64,000 nt of DNA from positions 1 to 64,000 of the forward strand of contig CABZGO010000004.1 of NCBI GenBank assembly GCA_902525355.1, given 5' to 3'. Position 1 is the first letter of the stretch; each line of letters opens with the position of its first letter. Below the pieces are notes generated by a model. That model saw only the letters and a program-made list of their open reading frames with translations, did no database searches and was not told the DNA's origin. The position numbers and the translations under genes were made by a program. Source of the stretch: an uncultured Pelagibacteraceae bacterium (GTDB taxonomy: Bacteria; Pseudomonadota; Alphaproteobacteria; Pelagibacterales; Pelagibacteraceae). Of the stretch, positions 27,136 to 34,636 are shown in pieces.

Positions 27136-27567
27136 ATGGAAACCAATCAAATAATTTCTAAAAAAGTAAAATTAGATTTCAAGGAGAGCAAGTATGCGAC
27201 AGGCAGAAGAAAAAAATCTGTTGCTAAAGTTTGGTTAAAAAAAGGCACTGGTAAGTTTTATGTTAATGGCAAATCTCTAGACGAATATTTCCCAAGAGCA
27301 AATCATAAAATGCAAATCTTAAGACCATTTGAAATTATTAATCAATCTACAGATTATGATGTTAGATCAAGTGTAGTTGGTGGAGGACAAACCGGTCAAG
27401 CAGGTGCTTTAGTTCACGGAATTTCAAGAGCTCTATTAAAATTTGATGAAACTCTAAAATCAACACTTCGTAAGGAAAAATTAACTACTAGAGATTCAAG
27501 GTCTGTTGAGAGAAAAAAACCTGGTAGAGCAAAAGCTAGAAGAAGCTTCCAATTCTCTAAAAGATAA
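27136..27567 (+). CDS. rpsI: 30S ribosomal protein S9
   Basis: 143 residues. YATGRRKKSVAKVWLKKGTG, a GGGQTGQAGALVHGISRAL block and the C-terminal GRAKARRSFQFSKR tail that reaches the P-site tRNA in S9 proteins. Directly follows rplM. Confidence 0.97.
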   Translation: METNQIISKKVKLDFKESKYATGRRKKSVAKVWLKKGTGKFYVNGKSLDEYFPRANHKMQILRPFEIINQSTDYDVRSSVVGGGQTGQAGALVHGISRALLKFDETLKSTLRKEKLTTRDSRSVERKKPGRAKARRSFQFSKR

Positions 27568-27600
27568 TTTCTTTTTAAATTTCAACTGTTATATTAATTT

Positions 27601-28626
27601 ATGGATAAGAAAAATGTTCTTATATGTGGTGCTACTGGTTATATAGGATTACAATTAACTAAACTTTTATGTAAACACAAAAAAATAAATATTAAATATT
27701 TGTGTGGAAGTTCTTCTGTTGGAAAAAAAATAGAATTTTATGAAAAAGAATTAAAAAATTTCAAATTACCCAAAATATCAAAATTCAAAAAAGAATATTT
27801 ATCAGATGTTGATATAATTTTTACAGCGTTACCAAACGGAGAGGCTCAATCTATTTCAAAATTTTTAAATAAAAAAAATTTACTAATAGATCTCGCAGCG
27901 GATTTCAGACTTAATAATAAAAAAGATTATGAAAAGTGGTACAAAATTAAACATAAAGCATTTAAACAAATTAAAAAAAGCATTTACTCAATACCTGAAA
28001 TTAAAGGTAAAAAAATTAAAAAATTTCCAATAATATCTTGTCCTGGTTGCTATCCTACTTCTGTGTTAATTCCATTAATTCCATTAATAAAAAAAAACCT
28101 AATAAACAATAAAACAATCATTATTGATTCAAAGTCTGGCTATTCTGGAGCGGGCAGAAATGTGCATAAAAAATTTAAAGATAAAAATTTATATGAGTCT
28201 TTAAGCGCATATGGTTTGGCAAATCATAGGCATAATGTTGAAATACAACAAGAGCTCGATTTACAAACTGGCAAAAAAAATAAATTCCATTTTACACCAC
28301 ATCTTACACCAATGTTTAGAGGGATTTTGAGCACTATCTATATTGATTTAAAAAAGAATATTAACATAAAAAAAATTATTAAAGTTCTTAATGTTCAGTA
28401 CAAGAATCATAAATTTATAAAAATTGTCAAAATAAATACTTTCTTGAGTACTAATGATGTAATCAACACTAATAATTGCTTAATTTCTGTATGTAAAAGC
28501 AAATATAAAGATAAAATAATAATATTGTCTGTAATTGACAATTTGATTAAAGGTGGAGGAGGTCAAGCCGTGCAAAATATGAACAATTATTATGATTTTA
28601 AAGAGAGCGAAGGTCTAAATGTCTAA
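27601..28626 (+). CDS. argC: N-acetyl-gamma-glutamyl-phosphate reductase
   Basis: NADPH-dependent third step of arginine synthesis. 341 residues with Rossmann start LICGATGYIGLQL, FTALPNGEAQ, LIDLAADFR, catalytic C150 in SCPGCYPTS and SGYSGAGR. Overlaps the small lipoprotein gene by 8 bases; other arg genes are not in this window. Confidence 0.95.
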   Translation: MDKKNVLICGATGYIGLQLTKLLCKHKKINIKYLCGSSSVGKKIEFYEKELKNFKLPKISKFKKEYLSDVDIIFTALPNGEAQSISKFLNKKNLLIDLAADFRLNNKKDYEKWYKIKHKAFKQIKKSIYSIPEIKGKKIKKFPIISCPGCYPTSVLIPLIPLIKKNLINNKTIIIDSKSGYSGAGRNVHKKFKDKNLYESLSAYGLANHRHNVEIQQELDLQTGKKNKFHFTPHLTPMFRGILSTIYIDLKKNINIKKIIKVLNVQYKNHKFIKIVKINTFLSTNDVINTNNCLISVCKSKYKDKIIILSVIDNLIKGGGGQAVQNMNNYYDFKESEGLNV

Positions 28627-28825
28627 ATTTTTTTTTATAATTTTATTGATAATTTCATTATCACATTGCTCGATTAGTCCTTTTGATACAATTAGAAACA
28701 TAGATGGTGGTAAAGAAGATAATACAATTTCAAAACTTGATTTTAATAAAGAAACCTCTTTTGATGAATTTAAAAAAAATATTATTAAATATGGAAGTTT
28801 TAGTGACTTTCCAAAATTAGATTGA
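28619..28825 (+). CDS. Small lipoprotein of unknown function
   Basis: 68 residues. A hydrophobic signal segment (residues 4-14) and a lipobox-like L-S-H-C ending at C17 predict a lipid-anchored protein with a short acidic mature part. It overlaps argC by 8 bases and ends 4 bases before hom, so it is translated within this operon. No family is recognised. An antisense frame over it is considered a shadow. Confidence 0.65.
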   Translation: MSKFFFIILLIISLSHCSISPFDTIRNIDGGKEDNTISKLDFNKETSFDEFKKNIIKYGSFSDFPKLD

Positions 28826-28829
28826 TTAA

Positions 28830-30119
28830 ATGAAGAATAATATAAATATTGCTGTAATAGGACTTGGTCAAATTGGTTCATATGTTTTAAACGAGTTAAA
28901 TACAAAAAAAACAGATATAGAAACTAAAACTGGAAAGAAAATAAAAGTTATTGCTATATCTGCTAGGAACAAAAACAAGAAAAGAAAATTTAAAATTAAT
29001 AAGAAAATTTTTTATTCAGATCCTCTTGATATTCTCAAAATTAAAGAATTAGATATAATTATTGAAGCTATAGGCTTTTCAGATGGTATATCAAAAAAAA
29101 TTATTGAAACAGCTCTTAAAAATAAAATTCATGTGATAACTCCAAATAAAGCATTGATTTCGAAACATGGTGACAAACTCGCAGAATTAGCTGAGAAAAA
29201 TAAAGTTAATTTAGAATTTGAGGCATCTGTTGCAGGTGGTATCCCAATTGTACGAACAATTAAAGAAGGTTTGGCTACAAATAAAATCACAAAAGTTTAT
29301 GGCATTCTCAATGGTACTTGTAATTATATCATGTCAGAAATGGAGAGGACTAAAGATAGTTTCGAAAATGTTCTAAAGATGGCTCAAAAACTAGGTTATG
29401 CTGAACCAGGAAATCCAAAATTAGATCTTAACGGCTATGATGCATTAGCCAAAATAAAAATTTTGACATCATTAGCTTTTAATAAAAAAATTTCAAAATC
29501 TGAATGTTTAATGGAAGGTATTGAAAGCATTGATTATACTGATATTAAAATTGCCGATCAATTAAATTTTAGAATTAAATTATTAGGTATTACTGAGATT
29601 ATAAATAATAGTATTTTTGAAAGAGTTCATCCATGTTTAGTTAAAAAAGATTCTTACATAGGAAATGTAGATGGTGTAATGAATGCTGTTATATTAAATG
29701 GTTCACCTATTGGAGAGTCTGTATTACAAGGGGAGGGGGCTGGACCAGGACCAACATCCTCTGCTTTGATGTCTGACTTATTATCCATATTAAGAGGAAA
29801 TATAAAATATCCTTTTGGTATATCTAAAAATAAAAGATTAAAACCTAAAATATTTAATAAAGATAAATCATCAAATTCTCTGTATGTAAGATTAGAAGTT
29901 AAGGATAAGCCTGGCGTTCTATCTTCTTTAACAAAGATTCTGGCAAAATATAAAATTTCAATTCAAAGATTGATACAAATACCTGATCATAAAAGTAAGA
30001 CAGCCTCGATTGTTATTATTACTCATAATGCAAATGAACAAGACGCTCAAAGATGTGTTAAATCATTTAAATCAAATAAAAATATTATTAAAAATCCTAT
30101 TCTTATTCGATTATTTTAA
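28830..30119 (+). CDS. hom: Homoserine dehydrogenase
   Basis: NAD(P)H-dependent reduction of aspartate semialdehyde to homoserine, the branch to Thr and Met. 429 residues: VIGLGQIGSYV, N-K-A-L-I-S-K-H-G, EASVAGGIPI, NGTCNYIMSEM and D-A-L-A-K-I-K-I-L in the catalytic part, then an ACT regulatory domain (about residues 350-425, V-K-D-K-P-G-V-L-S-S-L) for feedback by threonine. Its product supplies the O-acetylhomoserine used by the metY enzymes nearby. Confidence 0.96.
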   Translation: MKNNINIAVIGLGQIGSYVLNELNTKKTDIETKTGKKIKVIAISARNKNKKRKFKINKKIFYSDPLDILKIKELDIIIEAIGFSDGISKKIIETALKNKIHVITPNKALISKHGDKLAELAEKNKVNLEFEASVAGGIPIVRTIKEGLATNKITKVYGILNGTCNYIMSEMERTKDSFENVLKMAQKLGYAEPGNPKLDLNGYDALAKIKILTSLAFNKKISKSECLMEGIESIDYTDIKIADQLNFRIKLLGITEIINNSIFERVHPCLVKKDSYIGNVDGVMNAVILNGSPIGESVLQGEGAGPGPTSSALMSDLLSILRGNIKYPFGISKNKRLKPKIFNKDKSSNSLYVRLEVKDKPGVLSSLTKILAKYKISIQRLIQIPDHKSKTASIVIITHNANEQDAQRCVKSFKSNKNIIKNPILIRLF

Positions 30120-31018
30120 TGGAACTTTACATAAAATTATTTGAAGTTCTTTTTCCAGTTTTCTTTATTGTTGGTATTGGATATTTTTTAGGAAAAAAAA
30201 ATCCAAACTTTGACACTTCTTTTATAACTACTTATTCCGCTAATTTTGGAACACCGTCTATAGTAATATTTTCTATATCTGCAAGCGGTGTTACTTTTGC
30301 AATGTTTTCTGAGTATTTTATATATGCAGTAATCCTATTATCATCCTTTTTAATTGTTGGTCTGATTTTTTTAATTTTAATGAAAAAAGATTATTTAAGG
30401 GAATTACCAACTTTTTTTTTACCAAATACAGGCAACATGGGCATTCCAATATGTTTATTTGCTTATGGTAAATTAGGTATGGGAATTGCAGCAGCTATAT
30501 CTTCTTTGGTAGTGCTTCTTCATTTTACACTTAATATTTTCTTAGCTAAACGAGAGTTCGACTTAAAGGTAATAATAAAAAGTCCATCGTTTTATGCAAT
30601 AATTGCAACGATTATTTTTCTTTATTACGAAATACCTATGCCGATATTTGTGTTGAATACAGTTATGCTTCTTGCTTATGGAATGATAGTAATGATTTTG
30701 ATGTCTTTAGGCGTTTCATTAACACAAATGAAAGTTTTTTCTTTTAAGGATGCTTTAATTACATCCACCGGAAGGGTTATTATAGGGCCTCTAATTGGTT
30801 TTTCGCTGATCTCTTTTTTTAACCTATCTGGGTTTGCTGCTGGTGTTCTTTTAATTCAGTCATCTATGCCAAGCGCAATACTTTGTTATCTTGTTGCTTC
30901 AATGTATTCACCTAAGAAAATTGTTGATAATATATCTAGCACAATAGTTGTTTCTACTTTAATGTCTCTTGTGACTGTGCCCATAACAGTATTCTTAGCT
31001 TTAAAATACTTTAATTAA
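30119..31018 (+). CDS. AEC-family (auxin efflux carrier-like) permease
   Basis: 299 residues, about ten helices in two halves. The opening FEVLFPVFFIVGIGYFLGK, LPNTGNMGIPI and the second-half SSMPSAILCYLVA are typical of AEC transporters, which move dicarboxylates such as malate or other organic acids. The substrate cannot be told. Overlaps hom by one base. Confidence 0.88.
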   Translation: MELYIKLFEVLFPVFFIVGIGYFLGKKNPNFDTSFITTYSANFGTPSIVIFSISASGVTFAMFSEYFIYAVILLSSFLIVGLIFLILMKKDYLRELPTFFLPNTGNMGIPICLFAYGKLGMGIAAAISSLVVLLHFTLNIFLAKREFDLKVIIKSPSFYAIIATIIFLYYEIPMPIFVLNTVMLLAYGMIVMILMSLGVSLTQMKVFSFKDALITSTGRVIIGPLIGFSLISFFNLSGFAAGVLLIQSSMPSAILCYLVASMYSPKKIVDNISSTIVVSTLMSLVTVPITVFLALKYFN

Positions 31019-31034
31019 GAGATAAGATTTTCAT

Positions 31035-31895
31035 ATGAAAGCTGTTATTCTAAATGCATCAGCTTGGATGATTGTTCCATTTATGGATGCTTTCGCAAAA
31101 TATTTAAGTTCATCTATGGATGTTTTGCAAATTACTTGGGCTAGATATTTTTTTACAGTTGTCTTCGCACTCTCAATAATGTTTTTTTTTGATAGAAAAT
31201 CCATAGTTTGGAGTAAAAAGCCTATGCTTCAATTGATAAGAGGATTGATTTTTGTATTTTCAACATATTTATTTTTTTTTGCAATATCTGAAATTTCTTT
31301 ACCCAAGGCCTTAACTCTAGCATTTGTTGCCCCAATTTGTGTAACTGCAATGTCACCCTTTTTTTTAGACGAAAAAGTAGGCTTAAGAAGGTGGACAGCA
31401 GTATCCATTGGTTTTATTGGTACCTTAATTGTAATTAGACCTGGATTTATAGAGATTAATTTAGCTACATTAGCAGCCCTGGGCAATGGTATTTGCTATG
31501 GTTTTTATTTAATTATTACAAGAAAATTAAGTACCTCTGATAACCCTCTTTTAACTTTATTATTTGCTGGCACAGTAGGGACTATTGTCATGTCTTTATT
31601 TATGCCTGGTGTTTGGATACAGCCATCAAATAGTCAGTGGATTATGATGGCTTTAATTGGCTTTATAGCAGCTATTGCCCACCTTTTTATAATTTTGTCT
31701 CTTAAATACGCTGATGCATCTAAATTAGCTCCCCTTGGCTATACTGAAATTATTACTAATATTTTGCTCAGTTATTATATATTTAAAGAATTGCCAGATA
31801 ATTGGACGTATTTAGGTCTTTCTTTAATAGTCCTTTGTGGTATTTATATTTCAAGAAGAGAGTATTACTTATCAAGACTTTATTTAGGTAAGTAA
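31035..31895 (+). CDS. EamA/DMT-family permease
   Basis: 286 residues with ten predicted helices and two EamA repeats. Markers include the WARYFFTVVFAL segment, a repeat of P-x-x-x-x-x-x-x-x-F-L-D-E-K and IGFIGTLIVIRPGF, then PLGYTEIITNILLSY in the second repeat. These are exporters or importers of metabolites with unknown substrate. It is the last gene before the long noncoding stretch. Confidence 0.9.
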   Translation: MKAVILNASAWMIVPFMDAFAKYLSSSMDVLQITWARYFFTVVFALSIMFFFDRKSIVWSKKPMLQLIRGLIFVFSTYLFFFAISEISLPKALTLAFVAPICVTAMSPFFLDEKVGLRRWTAVSIGFIGTLIVIRPGFIEINLATLAALGNGICYGFYLIITRKLSTSDNPLLTLLFAGTVGTIVMSLFMPGVWIQPSNSQWIMMALIGFIAAIAHLFIILSLKYADASKLAPLGYTEIITNILLSYYIFKELPDNWTYLGLSLIVLCGIYISRREYYLSRLYLGK

Positions 31896-32419
31896 TATTT
31901 ACTAATATATTAATGTAATACATTATGTTTATCTTATATATTATTGAAATTTAATACTTTTTTTTAATTGATATAATTATAGAATATTTTTCATTTTTTT
32001 TTCTTAATAATTAAAATCACAAAAAAAGTCTTATTTTTAATGAATTAATTCATAATTTTTTCCAAATTAGAAAATATCTGATAAGAATAGAGTAGGGGAT
32101 AAATACCAGTTTATAAATAAAATTAGAATTACTAAAACTTAGTGATAAATAAGTTAAAAAACAAGCAAATATGCCAATATTTTGATAATTACATGTTTCA
32201 AAGACATTTTATTAAGGTTTTTTAAATAATTATAATTAAATTTTTAGGGGAAAAAAGCTGATTTTGAAATAGCTCTGCAATATCCGAATATACCATTTAA
32301 AAGCCCAAAATTGGGTCTATTTTAAGCATTTGCAATTTTACGGTGCAACTTATAGGTGATATTATAAAATCAATACTAAATATTGTATATTTATAAAAAA
32401 ACATTGGTATTTAACATTT
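31896..32419. other. Gene-free AT-rich stretch of 524 bases
   Basis: No convincing reading frame or RNA gene is seen in this unusually long gap for so compact a genome. It holds a small AT-rich hairpin just after the EamA gene (TAATGT/ACATTA at about 31910-31924) and a GC-containing palindrome CCCAAAATTGGG at about 32308-32319, which could end transcription coming from the MGMT gene. It lies at the left edge of the accessory region. Confidence 0.6.
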
Positions 32420-32695
32420 TTAGAGCAAAATACCTTCTAATTTTAGCAATTTTCTCTTGGTATTTACTCCGCCTTTACCTGAATAACCACCTAAAGAGCC
32501 ATCTGACCTAATTACCCGATGACAAGGTATTTTTGGAGCATATGGATTTTTTCCTATGGCATTTGCTACAGCTCTTGCTGCTTTTGGCTTTTTGATTGCA
32601 TTTGCTACTTGAGAATATGTCCTTACCTGACCTTTTGGTATAGTTCTCAGATATTTCCAAACTTTTAATTGAAATTTTGTACCTTTTAGGATCAT
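32420..32695 (-). CDS. MGMT-family DNA alkyltransferase, single C-terminal domain
   Basis: 91 residues corresponding only to the DNA-binding and active-site domain of O6-methylguanine-DNA methyltransferases. Helix-turn-helix with R41 in AARAVANAIGKNP, catalytic C58 in IPCHRVI, and SLGGYSGKGGV. The Cys is kept, so it is not an alkyltransferase-like (Trp) protein. The N-terminal RNase H-like domain of Ogt/Ada is absent, and no remnant is apparent upstream, where a folded RNA lies instead. It starts only 6 bases after that RNA's terminator T-run. Confidence 0.85.
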   Translation of the reverse strand: MILKGTKFQLKVWKYLRTIPKGQVRTYSQVANAIKKPKAARAVANAIGKNPYAPKIPCHRVIRSDGSLGGYSGKGGVNTKRKLLKLEGILL

Positions 32696-32701
32696 AAAGA
32701 G

Positions 32702-32745
32702 AAAAAAACTCTGTTTCCTTGCACCTTTTCAGGTACAAAGAACAG
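32702..32745 (-). terminator. Intrinsic terminator of the structured RNA
   Basis: On the minus strand a stem of about 15 pairs (5' arm from CTGTTC at 32745, 3' arm ending GAAACAG at 32711, one bulged A) closes a GAAA tetraloop and is followed by AG and seven T (32708-32702). This is a textbook Rho-independent terminator between the RNA and the MGMT gene; read-through could still feed that gene. Confidence 0.85.
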
Positions 32746-32884
32746 TAGTTTTGGCACGTCGTTTTATGCGCTACCGCCATGCCTTCCACTCTACAATTTT
32801 AGCGCTACTCTGCAGAGTTTTCTGCCCTCTGGGCTTGAACCTCTCGGTTTTTCCCCAGATGGTCAGTTAAGAGTTGCCTCTTAA
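32702..32884 (-). ncRNA. Candidate structured RNA of about 183 nt, family unknown
   Basis: Much richer in G and C than its surroundings, and folded on the minus strand. In order: TTAAGAG-GCAA-CTCTTAA (32884-32867); TCTGGG/CCCAGA (32859-32854 with 32833-32828) enclosing AACC-GAGA-GGTT; GCAGA-AAAC-TCTGC (32825-32812); GGCAT/GTGCC (32783-32779 with 32757-32753); then a terminator hairpin. Three hairpins end in GNRA tetraloops in this strand only, which fixes the strand. A TATAAA box (32894-32889) would start transcription near 32882. I do not recognise tmRNA, 6S, SRP or RNase P signatures; marine IMES-type RNAs are a possibility. Confidence 0.7.
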
Positions 32885-32991
32885 TTCATTTATAACATTA
32901 TCAGATAGAGTAGGTTGTATGTATCACTTTATCGTTGAATATTATTAGTTTTTAACAGGTATGAATAGTGGGGATAACTTAAACTTAAGCT

Positions 32992-33465
32992 TTAAGTAAA
33001 CCATCTGAAACCCTCATACATTGCAATTCCGTAAATTGAGTGTCTGATTAAAAACATAATTGATGTTTTAATGGGTATTCCAGTCTTATTTGCAAATACG
33101 CCCTGTCCTGTAAATGGTAGAAATATCAGCAATGGAGCTAATGTTGTAAGAGCTCCAAATATAAAGCCTGAAATATATGTCATTTTTAGACCTACCATAA
33201 AAAAACAAAAATAATAGATTACAGCCCAACAAATCGATACATAATAGTGAAAAATCCAACCCAATAAGACCTCATACCTAAAATTGGGCATTTGAGTAAT
33301 GTTTGGGTTATAAAAAGTAGCATTTTTAAGCATATAATAAGTCCATCTTCCAACAATTCCCCACGATGGTTCCGGAATACCCATCAATTTGAGTAAATAA
33401 CCAAGAATATCAAGAATTATGCACGAAAATACCCCAGCAACTAAAATACTAATTATATCTATCAA
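32992..33465 (-). CDS. DUF2938-family membrane protein
   Basis: 157 residues, four predicted helices. Family markers are the D-I-L-G-Y-L-L segment, WGIVGRWTYYM, F-R-Y-E-V-L-L-G-W-I-F-H-Y-Y and FLPFTGQGVFA followed by a conserved H near the end (IRHSIYGIAMYEGF). Function unknown for the family. Start is TTG at 33465, with its GAGG ribosome site overlapping the stop of the small gene upstream, so translation is probably coupled. Confidence 0.8.
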   Translation of the reverse strand: MIDIISILVAGVFSCIILDILGYLLKLMGIPEPSWGIVGRWTYYMLKNATFYNPNITQMPNFRYEVLLGWIFHYYVSICWAVIYYFCFFMVGLKMTYISGFIFGALTTLAPLLIFLPFTGQGVFANKTGIPIKTSIMFLIRHSIYGIAMYEGFRWFT

Positions 33466-33471
33466 ATAACC

Positions 33472-33636
33472 TCAAAACATTAATAAAAATAGTAAAACAA
33501 ATATGCTTATAAAAAATATGCCAAAAATAACCATTAGTATTCTATTTTTTGTTTGTTCTTTTAGTCTAGGCCAATAATTCATAATAAAGAATGTTCCAAT
33601 AACAACAATTAAACCGATTAATACATATTTGGGCAT
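33472..33636 (-). CDS. Small two-helix membrane protein (54 residues)
   Basis: Reading frame MPKYVLIGLIVVIG to FVLLFLLMF with two hydrophobic helices (about residues 4-20 and 32-54) joined by a basic loop (RLKEQTKNR). ATG at 33636; stop at 33474-33472 lies 6 bases before the TTG start of the DUF2938 gene and its TGA overlaps that gene's ribosome site. No family recognised. Coding is supported by the coupling and by the basic loop between the two helices. Confidence 0.6.
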   Translation of the reverse strand: MPKYVLIGLIVVIGTFFIMNYWPRLKEQTKNRILMVIFGIFFISIFVLLFLLMF

Positions 33637-33659
33637 ATAGATTCTTTTATATTAAATAC

Positions 33660-33688
33660 TTGACTTATAAAATGTGTTATATTATATT
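33660..33688 (+). promoter_or_regulatory. Promoter of the tyrosine recombinase gene
   Basis: -35 TTGACT (33660-33665), 17-base spacer, -10 TATATT (33683-33688). Transcription would begin around 33695, inside the inverted repeat at 33687-33713, so a protein binding that repeat would control it. Confidence 0.55.
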
Positions 33689-33713
33689 TCCGATAATTAA
33701 TGGTTATCGGAAA
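33687..33713. repeat. Perfect 10-7-10 inverted repeat at the recombinase promoter
   Basis: TTTCCGATAA (33687-33696), spacer TTAATGG, TTATCGGAAA (33704-33713): the arms are exact reverse complements. It overlaps the -10 box and ends 5 bases before the recombinase ATG. Two 10-base arms around a 7-base centre is the layout of a tyrosine-recombinase core site; it could equally be an operator or an mRNA hairpin. I found no second copy in the window. Confidence 0.75.
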
Positions 33714-33718
33714 AAATA

Positions 33719-34636
33719 ATGAATGATATAATTTCAGACGTAAAAAAACTTGAGTTGGAAACAATCAATAACCTTAAAAGTTCTAAGGCTATTAATACTG
33801 TGAGAGCTTATGAATCAGATTTTAAAGATTTTAGTTTATTTTGTTTAAAAAATGGTCTCCAATATCTCCCTACTGAGCCTAAAATTCTCTCTATTTATTT
33901 AACACATTTATCTAAAACTAATAAATTCAGTACTTTAAAAAGAAGAATAGCATCAATTAAAGTTATTCATAAAATGAAAGGTCATTATTTGGATGCTAAA
34001 CATCCAATTATAATGGAAAATCTATTAGGTATTAAAAGAATTAATGGATCTTATCAGAAGTCAAAAAAACCATTATTAATTAATGATTTAAAGCTAATAC
34101 TTAATGTTATAGATGAGAAAGAAAAAAATGAGTATAAAAGAGTAAGAAATAAATCATTAATATTATTAGGGTTCTCAGGGGGGTTTAGAAGATCAGAACT
34201 CGTAAATATCGAATTAGATGATCTAGAATTTGTGAATGAAGGTCTAAAAATTTTCATAAAAAGATCAAAAACAGATCAAGTTGGAGAAGGTAGTACAAAA
34301 GCTATACCCTACTTCATAAATACTGAGTATTGCCCAGTAATTAAACTTAAAGATTGGATTAATTATAGAAATATTAAAAGTGGCAAAATATATGAAATTT
34401 CAGACAAATCAGTTTCTCTAATAATTAAAAAGTATGCAATATTAGCCGGGTTAGACTCAAATAAATATGGTGGACACAGTTTAAGGTCAGGGTTTGCTAC
34501 TGCAGCTGCAGAATCGGGAGCAGATGAGAGAAATATAATGGCAATGACTGGACATAAAACAACTCAAATGGTTAGAAGATATATAAAAGAAGCCAACCTT
34601 TTTAAAAATAACGCATTAAATAAGATTAAAATTTAA
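33719..34636 (+). CDS. Tyrosine-type site-specific recombinase/integrase
   Basis: 305 residues. A SAM-like core-binding domain (residues 20-105; NTVRAYESDFKDFSLF) precedes a catalytic domain with the full set: R157 in GFRRSEL, K184 in KRSKTDQ, H253-x-x-R256 in GGHSLRSGF, H279 in TGHKTTQ and Y288 in RRYIKE. It is more like mobile-element or plasmid-type integrases than XerC/XerD, which I judge from the N-terminal domain; the housekeeping role cannot be excluded. It borders the glycosyltransferase block and has the inverted repeat in front. Confidence 0.92.
   Translation: MNDIISDVKKLELETINNLKSSKAINTVRAYESDFKDFSLFCLKNGLQYLPTEPKILSIYLTHLSKTNKFSTLKRRIASIKVIHKMKGHYLDAKHPIIMENLLGIKRINGSYQKSKKPLLINDLKLILNVIDEKEKNEYKRVRNKSLILLGFSGGFRRSELVNIELDDLEFVNEGLKIFIKRSKTDQVGEGSTKAIPYFINTEYCPVIKLKDWINYRNIKSGKIYEISDKSVSLIIKKYAILAGLDSNKYGGHSLRSGFATAAAESGADERNIMAMTGHKTTQMVRRYIKEANLFKNNALNKIKI

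Noticed and set aside
28615-28905. Antisense 96-residue frame at the argC-hom junction
   Set aside because: It covers the start of hom and the small lipoprotein in antisense and has no recognisable features.
32508-32789. 93-residue minus-strand frame (with CQNYCSLYLKRC) overlapping the folded RNA and the MGMT gene
   Set aside because: It runs through the terminator hairpin and T-run and then lies over the real MGMT frame; the Cys-rich look comes from the GC-rich RNA.
32702-32884. Identity of the folded RNA as tmRNA, RNase P RNA, SRP RNA or 6S RNA
   Set aside because: No tRNA-like T arm with CCA or tag reading frame, no G-A-G-G-A-A-A-G-T-C-C-type RNase P core, no G-G-A-A-G-G-A-A-G-C SRP loop, and the fold is several short hairpins rather than one long 6S-like bubble.
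33687-33713. The chromosomal dif site
   Set aside because: Arms are symmetric and the spacer is 7 rather than 6 bases; resemblance to XerC/XerD arms is only partial.
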